Shown in pieces: positions 8,190 through 17,918 of a stretch of 64,000 bases of DNA (position 1 is the stretch's first letter; the number at the start of each line of letters is the position of its first letter). The DNA comes from Staphylococcus pragensis (GTDB taxonomy: Bacteria > Bacillota > Bacilli > Staphylococcales > Staphylococcaceae): positions 1-64,000 of the forward strand of contig NZ_SRPJ01000002.1 in the NCBI RefSeq assembly GCF_004785665.1. Direction: 5' to 3'. The translations under genes were made by a program, and so were the position numbers. The notes under the pieces are model-generated. The model was not told the DNA's origin, searched no databases, and saw only the letters and a list, made by a program, of their open reading frames with translations.

Positions 8190-9245
8190 ATGACATCAGA
8201 GCTTAGAAATATAGGAGTCAAAGATTTTACATTTAGGGTACTTTCCGGCGTAGCAATTGGAATCGTTGTAGGTTTAGTGCCGAATGCTATTTTAGGTGAA
8301 ATTTTTAAAGCACTCATGCATCATCATCCCGTGTTTGCGACTTTTCTACATGTCGTACAAGCCATGCAATTTACTGTTCCTGCTTTAATCGGAGCACTTA
8401 TCGCTTTAAAATTTGAAATGACACCACTTGCAATAGCTGTCGTGGCATGTGCATCATATGTGGGAAGTGGCGCGGCACAATTTAAGAATGGTGTTTGGCT
8501 TATCGCAGGTATTGGGGACTTAATTAATACGATGATAACTGCGGCCATTGCAGTATTATTCATCTTATTAGTTGAAAAACGTGTAGGCAGTATGGCGCTC
8601 ATCGTTTATCCAACTGTAGTGGGTGGAGTGTCCGCGACAATTGGCGTGTTAATCTTACCTTATGTCCATATGATTACCACTGGGATTGGAAATATGGTCA
8701 ATAGTTTCACTGAATTACAACCAGTGTTAATGTGTATGTTAATTTCAATGGTATTTAGTTTTATTATTATTTCACCATTATCAACAGTAGCAATTGCGAT
8801 TGCGATTGGAATTACAGGATTAGCTGCAGGATCAGCTTCAATTGGGATTTCAGCTACTGAAGCGGTATTGTTAATCGGTACAAGCCAAGTGAATCGTGTT
8901 GCCGTACCAATTTCTATCTTCTTCGGTGGAGTAAAAATGATGATGCCAAATATGGTTAAATATCCAATTATTATGTTACCAATTTTAATTACGGCCGCCG
9001 TTTCTGGTATCGCGGGAAGTTTAATTGGTATTGCCGGTACAAAAGAATCAGCAGGTTTTGGATTCATCGGTATGATTGGACCTATCAGTGCGTTTAAGTT
9101 TTTACATGTCGATTCAGCGATGATGAGTATTATCTTAATCGTTTTAGGATTCTTCGTTGTACCATTATTAACTGCGTTTATTCTAGATATTGTTTTACGC
9201 AAAGTTTTAAAATTATATACTAACGATATTTATAAAAGATTATAA
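8190..9245 (+). CDS. PTS EIIC-like integral membrane protein
   Basis: A 351-residue protein of about ten hydrophobic segments, resembling the EIIC-like membrane family PF13303. The same fold appears again at 58624-59670 in the serine dehydratase operon, so the window holds two paralogues. Members are usually encoded without EIIA and EIIB partners and none is seen here, so sugar phosphorylation is unproven and it may be a carrier or sensor. AGGAGG lies 8 bases before ATG 8190. It is monocistronic. Confidence 0.7.
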   Translation: MTSELRNIGVKDFTFRVLSGVAIGIVVGLVPNAILGEIFKALMHHHPVFATFLHVVQAMQFTVPALIGALIALKFEMTPLAIAVVACASYVGSGAAQFKNGVWLIAGIGDLINTMITAAIAVLFILLVEKRVGSMALIVYPTVVGGVSATIGVLILPYVHMITTGIGNMVNSFTELQPVLMCMLISMVFSFIIISPLSTVAIAIAIGITGLAAGSASIGISATEAVLLIGTSQVNRVAVPISIFFGGVKMMMPNMVKYPIIMLPILITAAVSGIAGSLIGIAGTKESAGFGFIGMIGPISAFKFLHVDSAMMSIILIVLGFFVVPLLTAFILDIVLRKVLKLYTNDIYKRL

Positions 9246-9265
9246 ATTTTTGAAATAACAGTTTG

Positions 9266-9317
9266 TGAGGAATTGATAATGACGTCTTTATGACAAAGTA
9301 TTGGTTCCTCATTTTTC
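9266..9317 (+). terminator. Terminator after the EIIC-like gene
   Basis: TGAGGAA (9266-9272) pairs with TTCCTCA (9305-9311) around an imperfectly paired interior and is followed by TTTTTC. Confidence 0.6.
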
Positions 9318-9403
9318 GAAAAATAAATTAATTATAAAATAGCTTGTGAGTAAATAATGTTACAATAAAATAAATAGTGATTAAACAAAAGGATGGATGG
9401 TAT

Positions 9404-10828
9404 ATGGCTAATAAAATTGAAACATTAGCACTAAGAACAGCAGAGTTAACAAGACAAACGCATGAGTTAGGCATTCCTGTCATGATATTGTTTGAAGGAG
9501 TTCCGGCATCAGGTAAAACGCGTTTATCAAATGAATTACTATTAAATTTTGATGCGAAATATACGCGCTTTATTGCCACGCAATCACCACAACCCGACGA
9601 CTTAAGATATCAATTCTTACAAAAGTACTGGAACACTTTACCTGCTAAAGGCGATATTAATATTTATTTCCGTAGCTGGTATTCACATTATTTAGATTAT
9701 CGTGAGAACGAAATTAAACATAATAGATATAAAAATTATGATGTTTTGAAAGAACAGATTGCTTCTTTTGAAAAGATGCTGAAAAAAGATAACTATGAAA
9801 TTATTAAATTCTTCATTGAAATTAATGAAGAAAAGCGTCAAGAGCACATTAAACAAACAAAAGAGAATCCTTTAATGCGCTGGAAAGTACAAGAATATGG
9901 TAATGTACTACCGACTGAAACATACTTAGATGACATGCACCAATTTATTAAAAAGGATAAACAATGGAAGATTATTGATTACACTGAACGTCAAAATGCG
10001 ATTGAAAAAATGTACAATCATATTATAGAACGTTTAGAACATGCGATTGATAAACATCAACAACAAGAAAACCATGTTGATGGAGAGTTCACACCAGACT
10101 TTAAAACGGATTTATTCGATATTAATGTAGATAAAGTATCAAAAGATGAATATAAACAGTTGATTACAGAATTACAACAACGCATGAGAGAAATTCAATT
10201 TGCTTTATATGATAGAAAGATTCCACTTATCTTAGTATTTGAAGGTATGGATGCAGCCGGTAAAGGTGGTAATATCAAACGTATTAGAGAAAAGCTTGAC
10301 CCGACCGGTTATGAAGTAAATGGAATTAGTGCGCCAACAGATGTAGAACTAAAACATCATTATTTATGGCGTTTTGCGAAAGATATGCCAAGAAGTGGAC
10401 ACATTGAACTATTTGACCGCAGTTGGTACGGTCGTGTACTTGTAGAACGAATTGAAGGCTTTGCGACTACAAATGAATGGCAACGTGCGTACGATGAAAT
10501 TAATTCTTTTGAGAAAATGTGGACAGATGAAGGGGCAATTCTTTTAAAATTCTTCCTTACATTGGATAAAGATGAACAATTGAAACGTTTTAAAGATCGT
10601 GAACAAAATGTCGATAAACAATGGAAGATTACTGACGAAGATTGGCGCAATCGTGAAAAATGGGATTTATACGTCGAAGCGAGTCACGATATGATTGAAA
10701 AAACGAATACTTCTTATGCACCTTGGCTAGTAGTTCCAGCAGATCATAAAAAAACGTCACGCATCGAAATACTTAAATACATCATTCGTAAATGTGAAAA
10801 AGTATTATGGGGCGTTAAAGATTATTAA
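9404..10828 (+). CDS. Tandem-domain polyphosphate kinase 2 family (polyphosphate:AMP phosphotransferase)
   Basis: A 474-residue protein made of two PPK2 domains. The first (about 1-220) has Walker A FEGVPASGKTR; the second (about 255-470) has FEGMDAAGKGG followed by the FDRSWYGRVLVER lid motif. Two-domain class II PPK2 enzymes phosphorylate AMP to ADP with polyphosphate; only the second domain is usually catalytic. The first domain here has FRSWYSHYLDYRE where the second has FDRSWYGRVLVERIE, consistent with divergence. ATG 9404 is chosen because AAAGGATGG lies 7 bases upstream; a start at 9377 would lack a ribosome site. The gene lies upstream of isaA and crt, as in related staphylococci. Confidence 0.85.
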   Translation: MANKIETLALRTAELTRQTHELGIPVMILFEGVPASGKTRLSNELLLNFDAKYTRFIATQSPQPDDLRYQFLQKYWNTLPAKGDINIYFRSWYSHYLDYRENEIKHNRYKNYDVLKEQIASFEKMLKKDNYEIIKFFIEINEEKRQEHIKQTKENPLMRWKVQEYGNVLPTETYLDDMHQFIKKDKQWKIIDYTERQNAIEKMYNHIIERLEHAIDKHQQQENHVDGEFTPDFKTDLFDINVDKVSKDEYKQLITELQQRMREIQFALYDRKIPLILVFEGMDAAGKGGNIKRIREKLDPTGYEVNGISAPTDVELKHHYLWRFAKDMPRSGHIELFDRSWYGRVLVERIEGFATTNEWQRAYDEINSFEKMWTDEGAILLKFFLTLDKDEQLKRFKDREQNVDKQWKITDEDWRNREKWDLYVEASHDMIEKTNTSYAPWLVVPADHKKTSRIEILKYIIRKCEKVLWGVKDY

Positions 10829-10869
10829 AAATGAGTAGTTGACTTTACTTTTTTTAACTTGATGAATCA

Positions 10870-10911
10870 ATTCAAGAGACTATTTTATAGAATAGTTTCT
10901 TGAATTTTTTA
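10870..10911 (+). terminator. Terminator after the PPK2 gene
   Basis: A 15-bp stem (10870-10884 with 10891-10905, one mismatch) followed by TTTTTT. Confidence 0.8.
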
Positions 10912-10998
10912 TTTTAAATAGAAAAAATCAATGGAAAATAATATGTTAGAAATATTACAGGTATGTAACAAAACAGTAATTTGTAATATTATGAACTA

Positions 10999-11015
10999 TG
11001 TAAAACAATTGTAAA
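10999..11015 (+). promoter_or_regulatory. WalR box upstream of the isaA-like gene
   Basis: TGTAAA-N5-TGTAAA matches the staphylococcal WalR consensus TGTWAH-N5-TGTWAH exactly. WalKR controls autolysins such as isaA in S. aureus, so the site fits its target. It lies about 270 bases before the start codon, which is distant. Confidence 0.6.
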
Positions 11016-11134
11016 TTTTTTAAAAGAGTAATGTAATTCCTTATTTCATAATGAAATTTTAAACTTAAAACCTAAAAATGTATTGTTACAACACACTTCA
11101 GTAATATTTCAATGTTACAAAATATATTCTCCAT

Positions 11135-11151
11135 TGTAATTTTTTTGTAAG
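11135..11151 (+). promoter_or_regulatory. Second WalR-like box, nearer the isaA-like gene
   Basis: TGTAAT-TTTTT-TGTAAG differs from the WalR consensus only in its last base. It is 136 bases before the start codon, closer to where a promoter would be expected. The whole 10911-11287 stretch is gene-free, rich in TGTAA and TTACA words, and leads into a long A-rich leader. Confidence 0.5.
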
Positions 11152-11287
11152 ATAAGCGTAATATTATTCGTATTTTTTTGTGTTATAGTAGCTATTGTCA
11201 AAAGTTAAACAAAAAACACAAACACATTAACACTAAAGAAATTAACAAATCGAAAAATATAAACTAAATTCTTGGAGGAATTATTTT

Positions 11288-12028
11288 ATGAAAAAGACAG
11301 TTATCGCTTCGTCATTAGCAGTAGCATTAGGAGTAACAGGTTACTCATTAACTACAGATTACAGTGCACATGCATCTGAACAAACTTCAAACTACACACA
11401 ATTAGCTAACTTAGCTCAAAACAACCCATCTGAATTAAATGCTCACCCAGTACAAGCTGGCGCTTACAACATTTCATTCGTTAAAGATGGTTTCAAATAC
11501 AACTTCACTTCAAACGGTTCAACTTGGTCTTGGAACTACTACTACACTGGTGGTGCTGACACAGTTGCAGCTACAACTCAAGCAGCTACAACTACACAAG
11601 TTGCTCCAGTTCAAAAAACTCAAGCAACTAACTACTCAGCATCTTACAACCAAGGTTCAAACCAATCAGTAAGCTCTAACCAACAAGCTAACCAAACTCA
11701 AGTTAAAAGAGTATCTGCTCCATCATACAGCAACAACACAACTTCATACTCAGCACCAGCTGCATCATCAACTGGTGGTTCAGTTAAATCACAATTCTTA
11801 GCTAACGGTGGTACTGAAGCTGCTTGGAACGCTATCGTAATGCCTGAATCAGGCGGTAACCCTAACGCTGTTAACCCATACGGTTACAGAGGTTTAGGTC
11901 AAACTATGGAATCATGGGGTACTGGTTCAGTAGCTCAACAAACTAAAGGTATGATTAACTACGCTAACAACCGTTACGGTTCATTAGATAACGCTATTGC
12001 TTTCCGTGCTTCTCACGGTTGGTGGTAA
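11288..12028 (+). CDS. isaA: IsaA/SceD-family secreted lytic transglycosylase
   Basis: A 246-residue secreted cell-wall enzyme predicted to cleave peptidoglycan glycan strands. It has a signal peptide (about residues 1-29, cleaved after AHA), a conserved FVKDGFKYNFTSNGSTWSW region at about 59-77, a Thr/Gln/Ser/Asn-rich linker, and a C-terminal transglycosylase core with MPESGGNPNAVNPYG, whose Glu is the probable catalytic acid. The C-terminus is longer than in S. aureus IsaA and ends SHGWW. Synteny (directly upstream of crt) supports isaA. Codon use is strongly biased to AAC, TAC, CCA and GCT, typical of very high expression. GGAGG precedes ATG 11288. WalR-type boxes lie upstream. Confidence 0.82.
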   Translation: MKKTVIASSLAVALGVTGYSLTTDYSAHASEQTSNYTQLANLAQNNPSELNAHPVQAGAYNISFVKDGFKYNFTSNGSTWSWNYYYTGGADTVAATTQAATTTQVAPVQKTQATNYSASYNQGSNQSVSSNQQANQTQVKRVSAPSYSNNTTSYSAPAASSTGGSVKSQFLANGGTEAAWNAIVMPESGGNPNAVNPYGYRGLGQTMESWGTGSVAQQTKGMINYANNRYGSLDNAIAFRASHGWW

Positions 12029-12071
12029 GATTTACTAAGATAACTGGATAGCACATCGAGTTATCGGGAAG

Positions 12072-12101
12072 AGAGGATGACATTAGTCGTCCTCTTTTTT
12101 T
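12072..12101 (+). terminator. Terminator after the isaA-like gene
   Basis: AGAGGATGA (12072-12080) pairs with TCGTCCTCT (12087-12095), followed by TTTTTT. Confidence 0.8.
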
Positions 12102-12118
12102 ATGCCCATTTTTAAATA

Positions 12119-12144
12119 GTTTAGCTTATTTCCATATAGGGAAT
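12119..12144 (+). promoter_or_regulatory. SigB promoter of the crt operon
   Basis: GTTT at 12119-12122, a 16-bp spacer and GGGAAT at 12139-12144 match the SigB consensus GWWT-N14-17-GGGWAW. It is about 55 bases before crtO, and crtOPQMN is SigB-dependent in S. aureus. Confidence 0.8.
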
Positions 12145-12197
12145 AATTTAAAACTATATATAAAGTGAAATAATGGGAAAGTGTTGGGTGAAATAAC

Positions 12198-12686
12198 ATT
12201 AAAAAATTATTAAAACTTGGAATTATTCATAGTGTATATTGGTTTGCGAGTCAAATGGTTATAGCCTCTTTAGGAACAAAGGTTTCTCAAACTTTCTTTA
12301 TAAAGTATAGCCAATTTTTTAAGCCATTTTCCTGGGAAAAGGACGGCAAAATGTGGAACACCTTATTTAAAATTAATAAATGGAAACGTTACATACCTGA
12401 AGGCAGTCAATTAAATCAAAATATTTACAATAAAAAACAATTAACATCATTTAAACTTAATGACTTACATACAATGATAATAGAAATGAGACGTGCAGAA
12501 TTAGTCCATTGGCTATCAATGATACCTGTGCTAGCGTTTCTTAAAGCACCCGCTTATATTAAAATAATTAATGTCATATATGTGTTGTTGGCGAATCTTC
12601 CAATTATAGTCACCCAACGTTATAATTGTCCGAGATTAGAAAAAGTGTATCAATTAAAATTGAAAAGAGGTGCCCATCGTGACTAA
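12198..12686 (+). CDS. crtO: Glycosyl-4,4'-diaponeurosporenoate acyltransferase CrtO, with ATT start
   Basis: CrtO adds the fatty acid to the sugar in the last step of staphyloxanthin synthesis, at the membrane. The frame from ATT 12198 gives 162 residues, close to the 165 of S. aureus CrtO, with an N-terminal hydrophobic segment, the conserved NQNIY and RRAELVHW segments, a second hydrophobic segment (about 105-130) and [12 protein letters not shown] near the C-terminus. No ATG, GTG or TTG lies in frame between the upstream stop and ATT 12198; GGGTGA sits 5 bases before it. Starting at ATG 12255 would drop 19 conserved residues and has no ribosome site. So either AUU is the start, with low efficiency, or an ATG was mutated. 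Confidence 0.75.
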   Translation: MKKLLKLGIIHSVYWFASQMVIASLGTKVSQTFFIKYSQFFKPFSWEKDGKMWNTLFKINKWKRYIPEGSQLNQNIYNKKQLTSFKLNDLHTMIIEMRRAELVHWLSMIPVLAFLKAPAYIKIINVIYVLLANLPIIVTQRYNCPRLEKVYQLKLKRGAHRD

Positions 12687-14178
12687 GAAAAAAATAATAG
12701 TTATTGGTGGCGGTTTAGGTGGTATATCGGCGGCTATTCGTTTAGCGCAAAGCGGTTTCGAAGTGAATCTTTATGAGAAAAATAATCATATCGGTGGAAA
12801 GGTAAATCGTCTTGAAGAACAAGGCTTTGGTTTTGATTTAGGGCCTTCTATTTTAACCATGCCTTATATCTTTGAAAATTTATTTAGGCATAGTCATAAA
12901 AGAATGTCAGACTATGTCACGATTGAGCGTTTGCCATTGGAATGGCGAAGTTTCTTTACTAATGGTGAAGTGATTGATTTATACGAAGATTTAACCGCAA
13001 TGGCGCATTTGAATCCAAGTTTAAATGAAGAAGATGTCCAACAGTTACATCGATTTCTACAATATGCGGAAAGCATTCACCGTTTTACAGAAGAAGGTTA
13101 TTTTGCGTTAGGCTTAGATACGGTAAGCGAAATTATTAAATATCAAGGTCCTTTCAATTCTTTAAAAGGTGTTGATTACTTTTCAACAATGCAAGAAGCT
13201 ATTAATCGATATGTTGATAAGCATGAATTGAGAGATATGTTGGGCTACTTTATTAAATATGTAGGCTCTTCTTCTTATGATGCACCAGCTGTATTAACAT
13301 TGCTTATTCATATGCAATATGAACAGGGTTTATGGTACGTTAAAGGTGGCATTCATCATTTAGCACAAGCTTTAGAACGACTTGCTCGAGAAGAAGGCGT
13401 AACCATTCATACAGGTGTGGGTGTGCAAAGTATTGATACATATTTTAATCATGTAACTGGCGTGAGATTAGATAATGGGACACATATTAATGCAGATTAC
13501 ATTGTTTCTAATAGAGAAGTGATTCCAACTTACCGAGACTTGTTGTACTTTTCAGAGAAAAAGCTAGAGAAATTAGAGAAAACATTTGAACCTGCTAGTT
13601 CAGGGTACGTTATGCATCTAGGTGTGAATAAAGAATATCCGCACTTAGCACATCATAATTTCCTATTCTCAAGTGATTCTAAGCGTAATTATCATGAAGT
13701 GTTCCATGAAAAGGTCTTACCACAAGATCCTGCAATTTATCTCGTAAATAGCAACAAAACGGATGAAACACAAGCACCTGTAGGTTACGAGAATTTGAAA
13801 GTATTACCACACATTCCATATATTCAAGATAAACCGTTTACCGAAGCGCAATATAATGAATTTCGTGAACGTGTATTAGATAAATTAGAACGAATGGGCT
13901 TAACGAATTTAAGACAACATATCGTTTATGAAGATATATGGACACCGCATGATATTGAGCGTCATTATGCTTCAAATAAAGGTGCCATTTACGGTGTGGT
14001 AGCTGATCGTAAGAAGAATAAAGGTTTCAAATTTCCTAAACAAAGTCAGTATTTTGATAATCTTTATTTTGTAGGTGGTTCTGTTAATCCTGGTGGCGGC
14101 ATGCCAATGGTAACGTTAAGCGGACAACAAGTGGCTGATAAAATTAATGCTAAAGAACAGGCTCATTTACATGAATAA
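12679..14178 (+). CDS. crtP: 4,4'-diaponeurosporene oxygenase CrtP (CrtNb)
   Basis: CrtP oxidises the terminal methyl group of 4,4'-diaponeurosporene on the way to the carboxylic acid of staphyloxanthin. The 499-residue flavoprotein opens with the dinucleotide-binding motif [16 protein letters not shown], followed by [15 protein letters not shown], and ends with the carotenoid-desaturase signature [22 protein letters not shown] 12679 is preferred to GTG 12670 because AAGAGG at 12665-12670 is then 8 bases upstream. The start overlaps the end of crtO by 8 bases, implying translational coupling. Confidence 0.93.
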   Translation: MTKKKIIVIGGGLGGISAAIRLAQSGFEVNLYEKNNHIGGKVNRLEEQGFGFDLGPSILTMPYIFENLFRHSHKRMSDYVTIERLPLEWRSFFTNGEVIDLYEDLTAMAHLNPSLNEEDVQQLHRFLQYAESIHRFTEEGYFALGLDTVSEIIKYQGPFNSLKGVDYFSTMQEAINRYVDKHELRDMLGYFIKYVGSSSYDAPAVLTLLIHMQYEQGLWYVKGGIHHLAQALERLAREEGVTIHTGVGVQSIDTYFNHVTGVRLDNGTHINADYIVSNREVIPTYRDLLYFSEKKLEKLEKTFEPASSGYVMHLGVNKEYPHLAHHNFLFSSDSKRNYHEVFHEKVLPQDPAIYLVNSNKTDETQAPVGYENLKVLPHIPYIQDKPFTEAQYNEFRERVLDKLERMGLTNLRQHIVYEDIWTPHDIERHYASNKGAIYGVVADRKKNKGFKFPKQSQYFDNLYFVGGSVNPGGGMPMVTLSGQQVADKINAKEQAHLHE

Positions 14179-14196
14179 TTGAAAGGGGGGACGCTA

Positions 14197-15327
14197 GTGA
14201 AAGTATTAGAACCACTATTGCATGGAGTGATAGGAACCTCTTTATAAAGTGGATATTTAATGTACAATCGACGTCATTTACTTCATTTTCAAAATGATAA
14301 TACTGCTAGCGCCTCTCAATCTGTCAGTATTATTATACCTGCAAGAGATGAAGCACAACGATTACCGCATTTGCTTGAAAGTTTGAACCGACAAACGATA
14401 CAAGCGGAAGTCATCGTAATGGATGATGGTTCCCAAGATGATACGGTTCAAGTTGCAAGACAATGGGGTGCGAACGTCTATGCTGTCACTGAAGATGAGA
14501 ACAATAAAAGATGGTATGGTAAATCCTTTGCCTGTTATCAAGGTGTGAATTATGCGACTGCAGATATCATCATGTTTATAGATGCAGATGTCGTATTATT
14601 GGATAATCATGCTTTGGAGACTATTTTACAAAGTTATGAGCAACAACGATATCGTGGGTTATTAAGTATTCAACCGTATCATACCGTTAAGAAGCCATAT
14701 GAACAGTTATCAGCTTTATTTAATTTGATGACAGTGGTGGGGATGAATCAATTCTCGAGTGTGGCAAAGAAAGAGCCACAATCGTTAGCATTTGGTCCTG
14801 TAACGGTGATGAATCAAGCAGATTACGTTTTAACACAAGGACATCACAATGCTCGCAACCATATTATTGAAGGTTTCGCGTTAGGTCAAGCTTTCAAACA
14901 ACAACAATTGCTTGTCACTTGTTATGAAGGACAAAACTATGTAGGATTTAGAATGTATGAAGAAGGTCCAATTAGTTTAATTGAAGGTTGGACCAAACAT
15001 TTAGCAGTAGGTGCCTCTCAGACACAGGGACGCATCATGATGTTGGTTATCATATGGATGATTGGACATATGCTTATGCCATTTATCTTAACGCTTAGCT
15101 TTTTATCGAAATCTATTTCTTTTAAGCGTATTAGTTTATCCTATGGCTTAGCTACGCTACAATTTATTCAATTACATAAACGTATTGGTTCGTTTTCAGT
15201 ATTATCTTTATTGTTAAGTCCAATACTATTTTTTGTGTTTATTTTCATTTTTATGAATTCCTATCGTCATATTCATTTTACAAAAACGGTACAATGGAAA
15301 GGACGTACTTTTAATATTAATTATTAA
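14197..15327 (+). pseudogene. crtQ: 4,4'-diaponeurosporenoate glycosyltransferase CrtQ with in-frame stop
   Basis: CrtQ transfers glucose to 4,4'-diaponeurosporenoate at the membrane. From GTG 14197 (AAAGGGGGGA 6 bases upstream) the frame encodes about 376 positions, matching the 375 of S. aureus CrtQ, but codon 17 is TAA (14245-14247), inside the N-terminal membrane segment. After it the frame is intact: GT2 fold with SIIIPARDEAQR, MDDGSQDDT, the metal-binding FIDADV, and C-terminal membrane helices. Re-initiation at ATG 14260 would give 355 residues without the first membrane segment, and no Shine-Dalgarno precedes it. The strain may therefore not glycosylate its carotenoid well. Confidence 0.8.
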
Positions 15328-15348
15328 CGCATAAACAGGGGGCTCTCC

Positions 15349-16212
15349 ATGAGAACTATAGAGGAAAGTTATCAATATTGTCATCAAATTATGAAGGATT
15401 ATTCTAAAAGTTTTTCATATGCATTTGATATGTTACCAGAACAACAACGCCAAGCGGTTTGGGCAATTTATGCCGTGTGTCGTATTGTTGATGATAGTAT
15501 CGATATACATCAAGATGTTGAGTATTTACATAAAATCCGCCGTGATGTTCAGTTGATTGAACATCACGCTAGTATACCTGAGGTATTTGAAAGTGATGAA
15601 CAGATTATGTTGGCCTTTGCCGATACGAGTAAACATTTTCAAATGAATTATCAGGCCCTCTATGACTTGATTGATACGGTTGAAGCGGATCAACACTTTG
15701 AAATGTTTGAAACAGACCAAGGGCTACTAGATTACTGTTACGGTGTAGCAGGCACGGTAGGGGTATTACTCATTCCAATCTTATCTACACCACCAACACA
15801 AACGGCTTATGATAACGGTAAACAGTTAGGTGAAGCATTACAACTTACAAATATCTTGCGTGACGTAGGAGAAGACTATCGTAATGGTCGCATTTACTTT
15901 AGTGTTGAACGCTTGAATGAATTTGACGTTTCGATTGAACAAGAAATTGAGCGTGACAAGCCATCAGAGAATTATCAACGTATTTGGGAATTTTACGCCA
16001 AGCTAGCTGATGATAACTATGATGCTGTACTTAACAATTTAGAAGTGTACAATAAAGAATCACGTATGATTATTGAATTAGCTGCTGAAGTGTATCGAGG
16101 CATTCTAAATGAAGTGAGAAAAGCAGATTATACACTTGATAAACGTGTCTACGTGTCAACTTGGAAGAAGAACAAAATTTACCGTAGTTTAAAGAAAAAA
16201 TATAAAGCTTAG
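15349..16212 (+). CDS. crtM: 4,4'-diapophytoene synthase CrtM
   Basis: CrtM condenses two farnesyl diphosphates head to head to 4,4'-diapophytoene, the first committed step of C30 carotenoids. The 287-residue all-alpha enzyme has both Asp-rich metal sites, DDSID near residue 48 and DVGED near residue 172, plus YCYGVAGTVG of the squalene/phytoene synthase signature. ATG 15349 follows AGGGGGCT. It sits in crt order between crtQ and crtN (11-base gap). It appears intact, as do crtN and crtP, so carotenoid up to the oxidised diaponeurosporene stage should still be made. Confidence 0.95.
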   Translation: MRTIEESYQYCHQIMKDYSKSFSYAFDMLPEQQRQAVWAIYAVCRIVDDSIDIHQDVEYLHKIRRDVQLIEHHASIPEVFESDEQIMLAFADTSKHFQMNYQALYDLIDTVEADQHFEMFETDQGLLDYCYGVAGTVGVLLIPILSTPPTQTAYDNGKQLGEALQLTNILRDVGEDYRNGRIYFSVERLNEFDVSIEQEIERDKPSENYQRIWEFYAKLADDNYDAVLNNLEVYNKESRMIIELAAEVYRGILNEVRKADYTLDKRVYVSTWKKNKIYRSLKKKYKA

Positions 16213-16223
16213 GTGGTAATGGT

Positions 16224-17729
16224 ATGAAAATAGCCGTAGTAGGTGCAGGCGTAACAGGATTAGCAGCGGCTGCAAGGTTGGCCGCACATGGCCATCAGGT
16301 CACCATATTTGAGAAAAATGAACAAGTTGGCGGACGCATGAGTCAATTCAAAAAAGATGGTTTCACATTTGATATGGGACCAACGATTGTCATGGTTCCC
16401 GATGTATATAAAGCAGTATTTGAAGAAAGTGGTAAACGTTACGAAGATTATATAGATATGAGACAGTTAACGCACATCTTTGACATCTATTTCTCAGATA
16501 AGGATAAAGTAAGTGTCTCTACTGATTTGCCACAGCTTAGTCAAGCATTAGAAGCGATTGAACCAGGTTCGACACAAGGATTTATGTCATTTCTTACTGA
16601 TGTATATAAACGCTATGTAGTGGCGCGTAAGTACTTCTTGGAACGTACTTTCCGCAAACCGAGTGAGTTCTATAATCCGCTCTCTTTATATCGAGGCTTG
16701 AAATTACGTACCATTAGCAAAGCGGATCAACTCATTGATAATTATGTATCTAATGATAAAATTCGTAAATTGTTAGCTTTTCAAACGTTATACATAGGCA
16801 TTGATCCAAAACAGGGCCCTTCAATTTATTCGATTATTCCGATGATTGAAATGGTACATGGCGTGTATTACATTAAAGGCGGCATGTATAGTTTGGCTAA
16901 AGGATTATTGAAACTAGGTCAAGATCTTGGCGTAGAAGTACGTTTGAATTCAGACGTTCAAGAAATTATTATCGACCCTAAATTTAAACGCGCAGACGGT
17001 TTACGCGTGAATGATGAAATTCATCGCTTCGATAAAGTACTTTGTACGGCTGATTTCCCATATGCTGCACAACATTTGATGCCATCTCATTCGCCACTTA
17101 AAAAATATTCTTCTGAAAAGGTAGATAACATGGATTATTCATGTTCTGCGTTTCTAATCTATGCCGGCATAAATCGCGACTTACGTGATAAAGTTCATGT
17201 ACACAATGTGGTGTTCGCTGAAGACTTTAGAGGTAATATTGATGATATATTTAGCGGTAAAATGCCTAACGATCCATCACTATATCTGTATTTCCCGGCT
17301 GTAGAAAATGATTCATTAGCACCAGAAGGACAAACAGGAATGTATGTCTTGATGCCTGTCCCTGAATTGAAAACAGGGAATATCGATTGGCGCGACCCAG
17401 CGACAATAGAACGAGCTAAAGACGTCGTTTACAATAAAATCCAAACGATTGAAGCATTAAAAGATGTACGAGAAGATGTGATTTCAGAAACCATCTTTAC
17501 ACCATTAGATTTCGAGAGTCGCTATAATGCTAAATTTGGTACAGCATTTGGCTTAATGCCAACATTAGCGCAAAGTAATTATTATCGTCCACCTAATGTA
17601 TCTAGAGATTATAAAGATTTATATTTCGCTGGCGCAAGTACTCATCCAGGTGCCGGCGTGCCGATTGTCCTTACAAGCGCGAAGATTACAGCAGAAGCAA
17701 TGTTAGACGATATCGCACGTGGCCATTAA
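16224..17729 (+). CDS. crtN: 4,4'-diapophytoene desaturase CrtN
   Basis: CrtN desaturates 4,4'-diapophytoene to the yellow 4,4'-diaponeurosporene using FAD. The 501-residue protein has the N-terminal motif VVGAGVTGLAAAARLA, FEKNEQVGGRM, the FDMGPTIVMVP segment, and the C-terminal FAGASTHPGAGVPIVLTSA. It is homologous to crtP, reflecting old duplication. ATG 16224 follows AGGTGG. It is the last crt gene and ends before the hairpin terminator at 17852. Confidence 0.95.
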   Translation: MKIAVVGAGVTGLAAAARLAAHGHQVTIFEKNEQVGGRMSQFKKDGFTFDMGPTIVMVPDVYKAVFEESGKRYEDYIDMRQLTHIFDIYFSDKDKVSVSTDLPQLSQALEAIEPGSTQGFMSFLTDVYKRYVVARKYFLERTFRKPSEFYNPLSLYRGLKLRTISKADQLIDNYVSNDKIRKLLAFQTLYIGIDPKQGPSIYSIIPMIEMVHGVYYIKGGMYSLAKGLLKLGQDLGVEVRLNSDVQEIIIDPKFKRADGLRVNDEIHRFDKVLCTADFPYAAQHLMPSHSPLKKYSSEKVDNMDYSCSAFLIYAGINRDLRDKVHVHNVVFAEDFRGNIDDIFSGKMPNDPSLYLYFPAVENDSLAPEGQTGMYVLMPVPELKTGNIDWRDPATIERAKDVVYNKIQTIEALKDVREDVISETIFTPLDFESRYNAKFGTAFGLMPTLAQSNYYRPPNVSRDYKDLYFAGASTHPGAGVPIVLTSAKITAEAMLDDIARGH

Positions 17730-17851
17730 TTTTTAATACAAACAATAATTCAGAAAATTATCAATATTGACAATACTTATCGAACTGATAGAATAAAATT
17801 AATTCGATAGAACTTATTTAGAGAAACGGTAGTGTCATATATGATTTTTTG

Positions 17852-17893
17852 GCTATATGTCACTTTTAACTAAGAATGACATATAGCTTTTTT
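17852..17893 (+). terminator. Terminator after the crt operon
   Basis: A perfect 11-bp stem (17852-17862 with 17877-17887) followed by TTTTTT. The left arm can also pair with TGTCATATA at 17833-17841, an alternative fold that could act as an antiterminator. The next gene starts only 26 bases later. Confidence 0.75.
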
Positions 17894-17918
17894 ATTTTTA
17901 AAAGGGGGATGGACGTAA

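Noticed and set aside
8324..9202. Long antisense frames inside the EIIC-like gene (and similar ones at 59130-59609, 6639-7040 and 60636-60932)
   Set aside because: They are mirror frames of hydrophobic coding sequence with no ribosome sites.
12255..12686. Starting crtO at ATG 12255
   Set aside because: It would remove 19 conserved residues and has no ribosome site; the ATT at 12198 with GGGTGA fits better.
14260..15327. Treating crtQ as intact from ATG 14260
   Set aside because: The first membrane segment aligned to S. aureus CrtQ lies upstream, and no Shine-Dalgarno precedes 14260.
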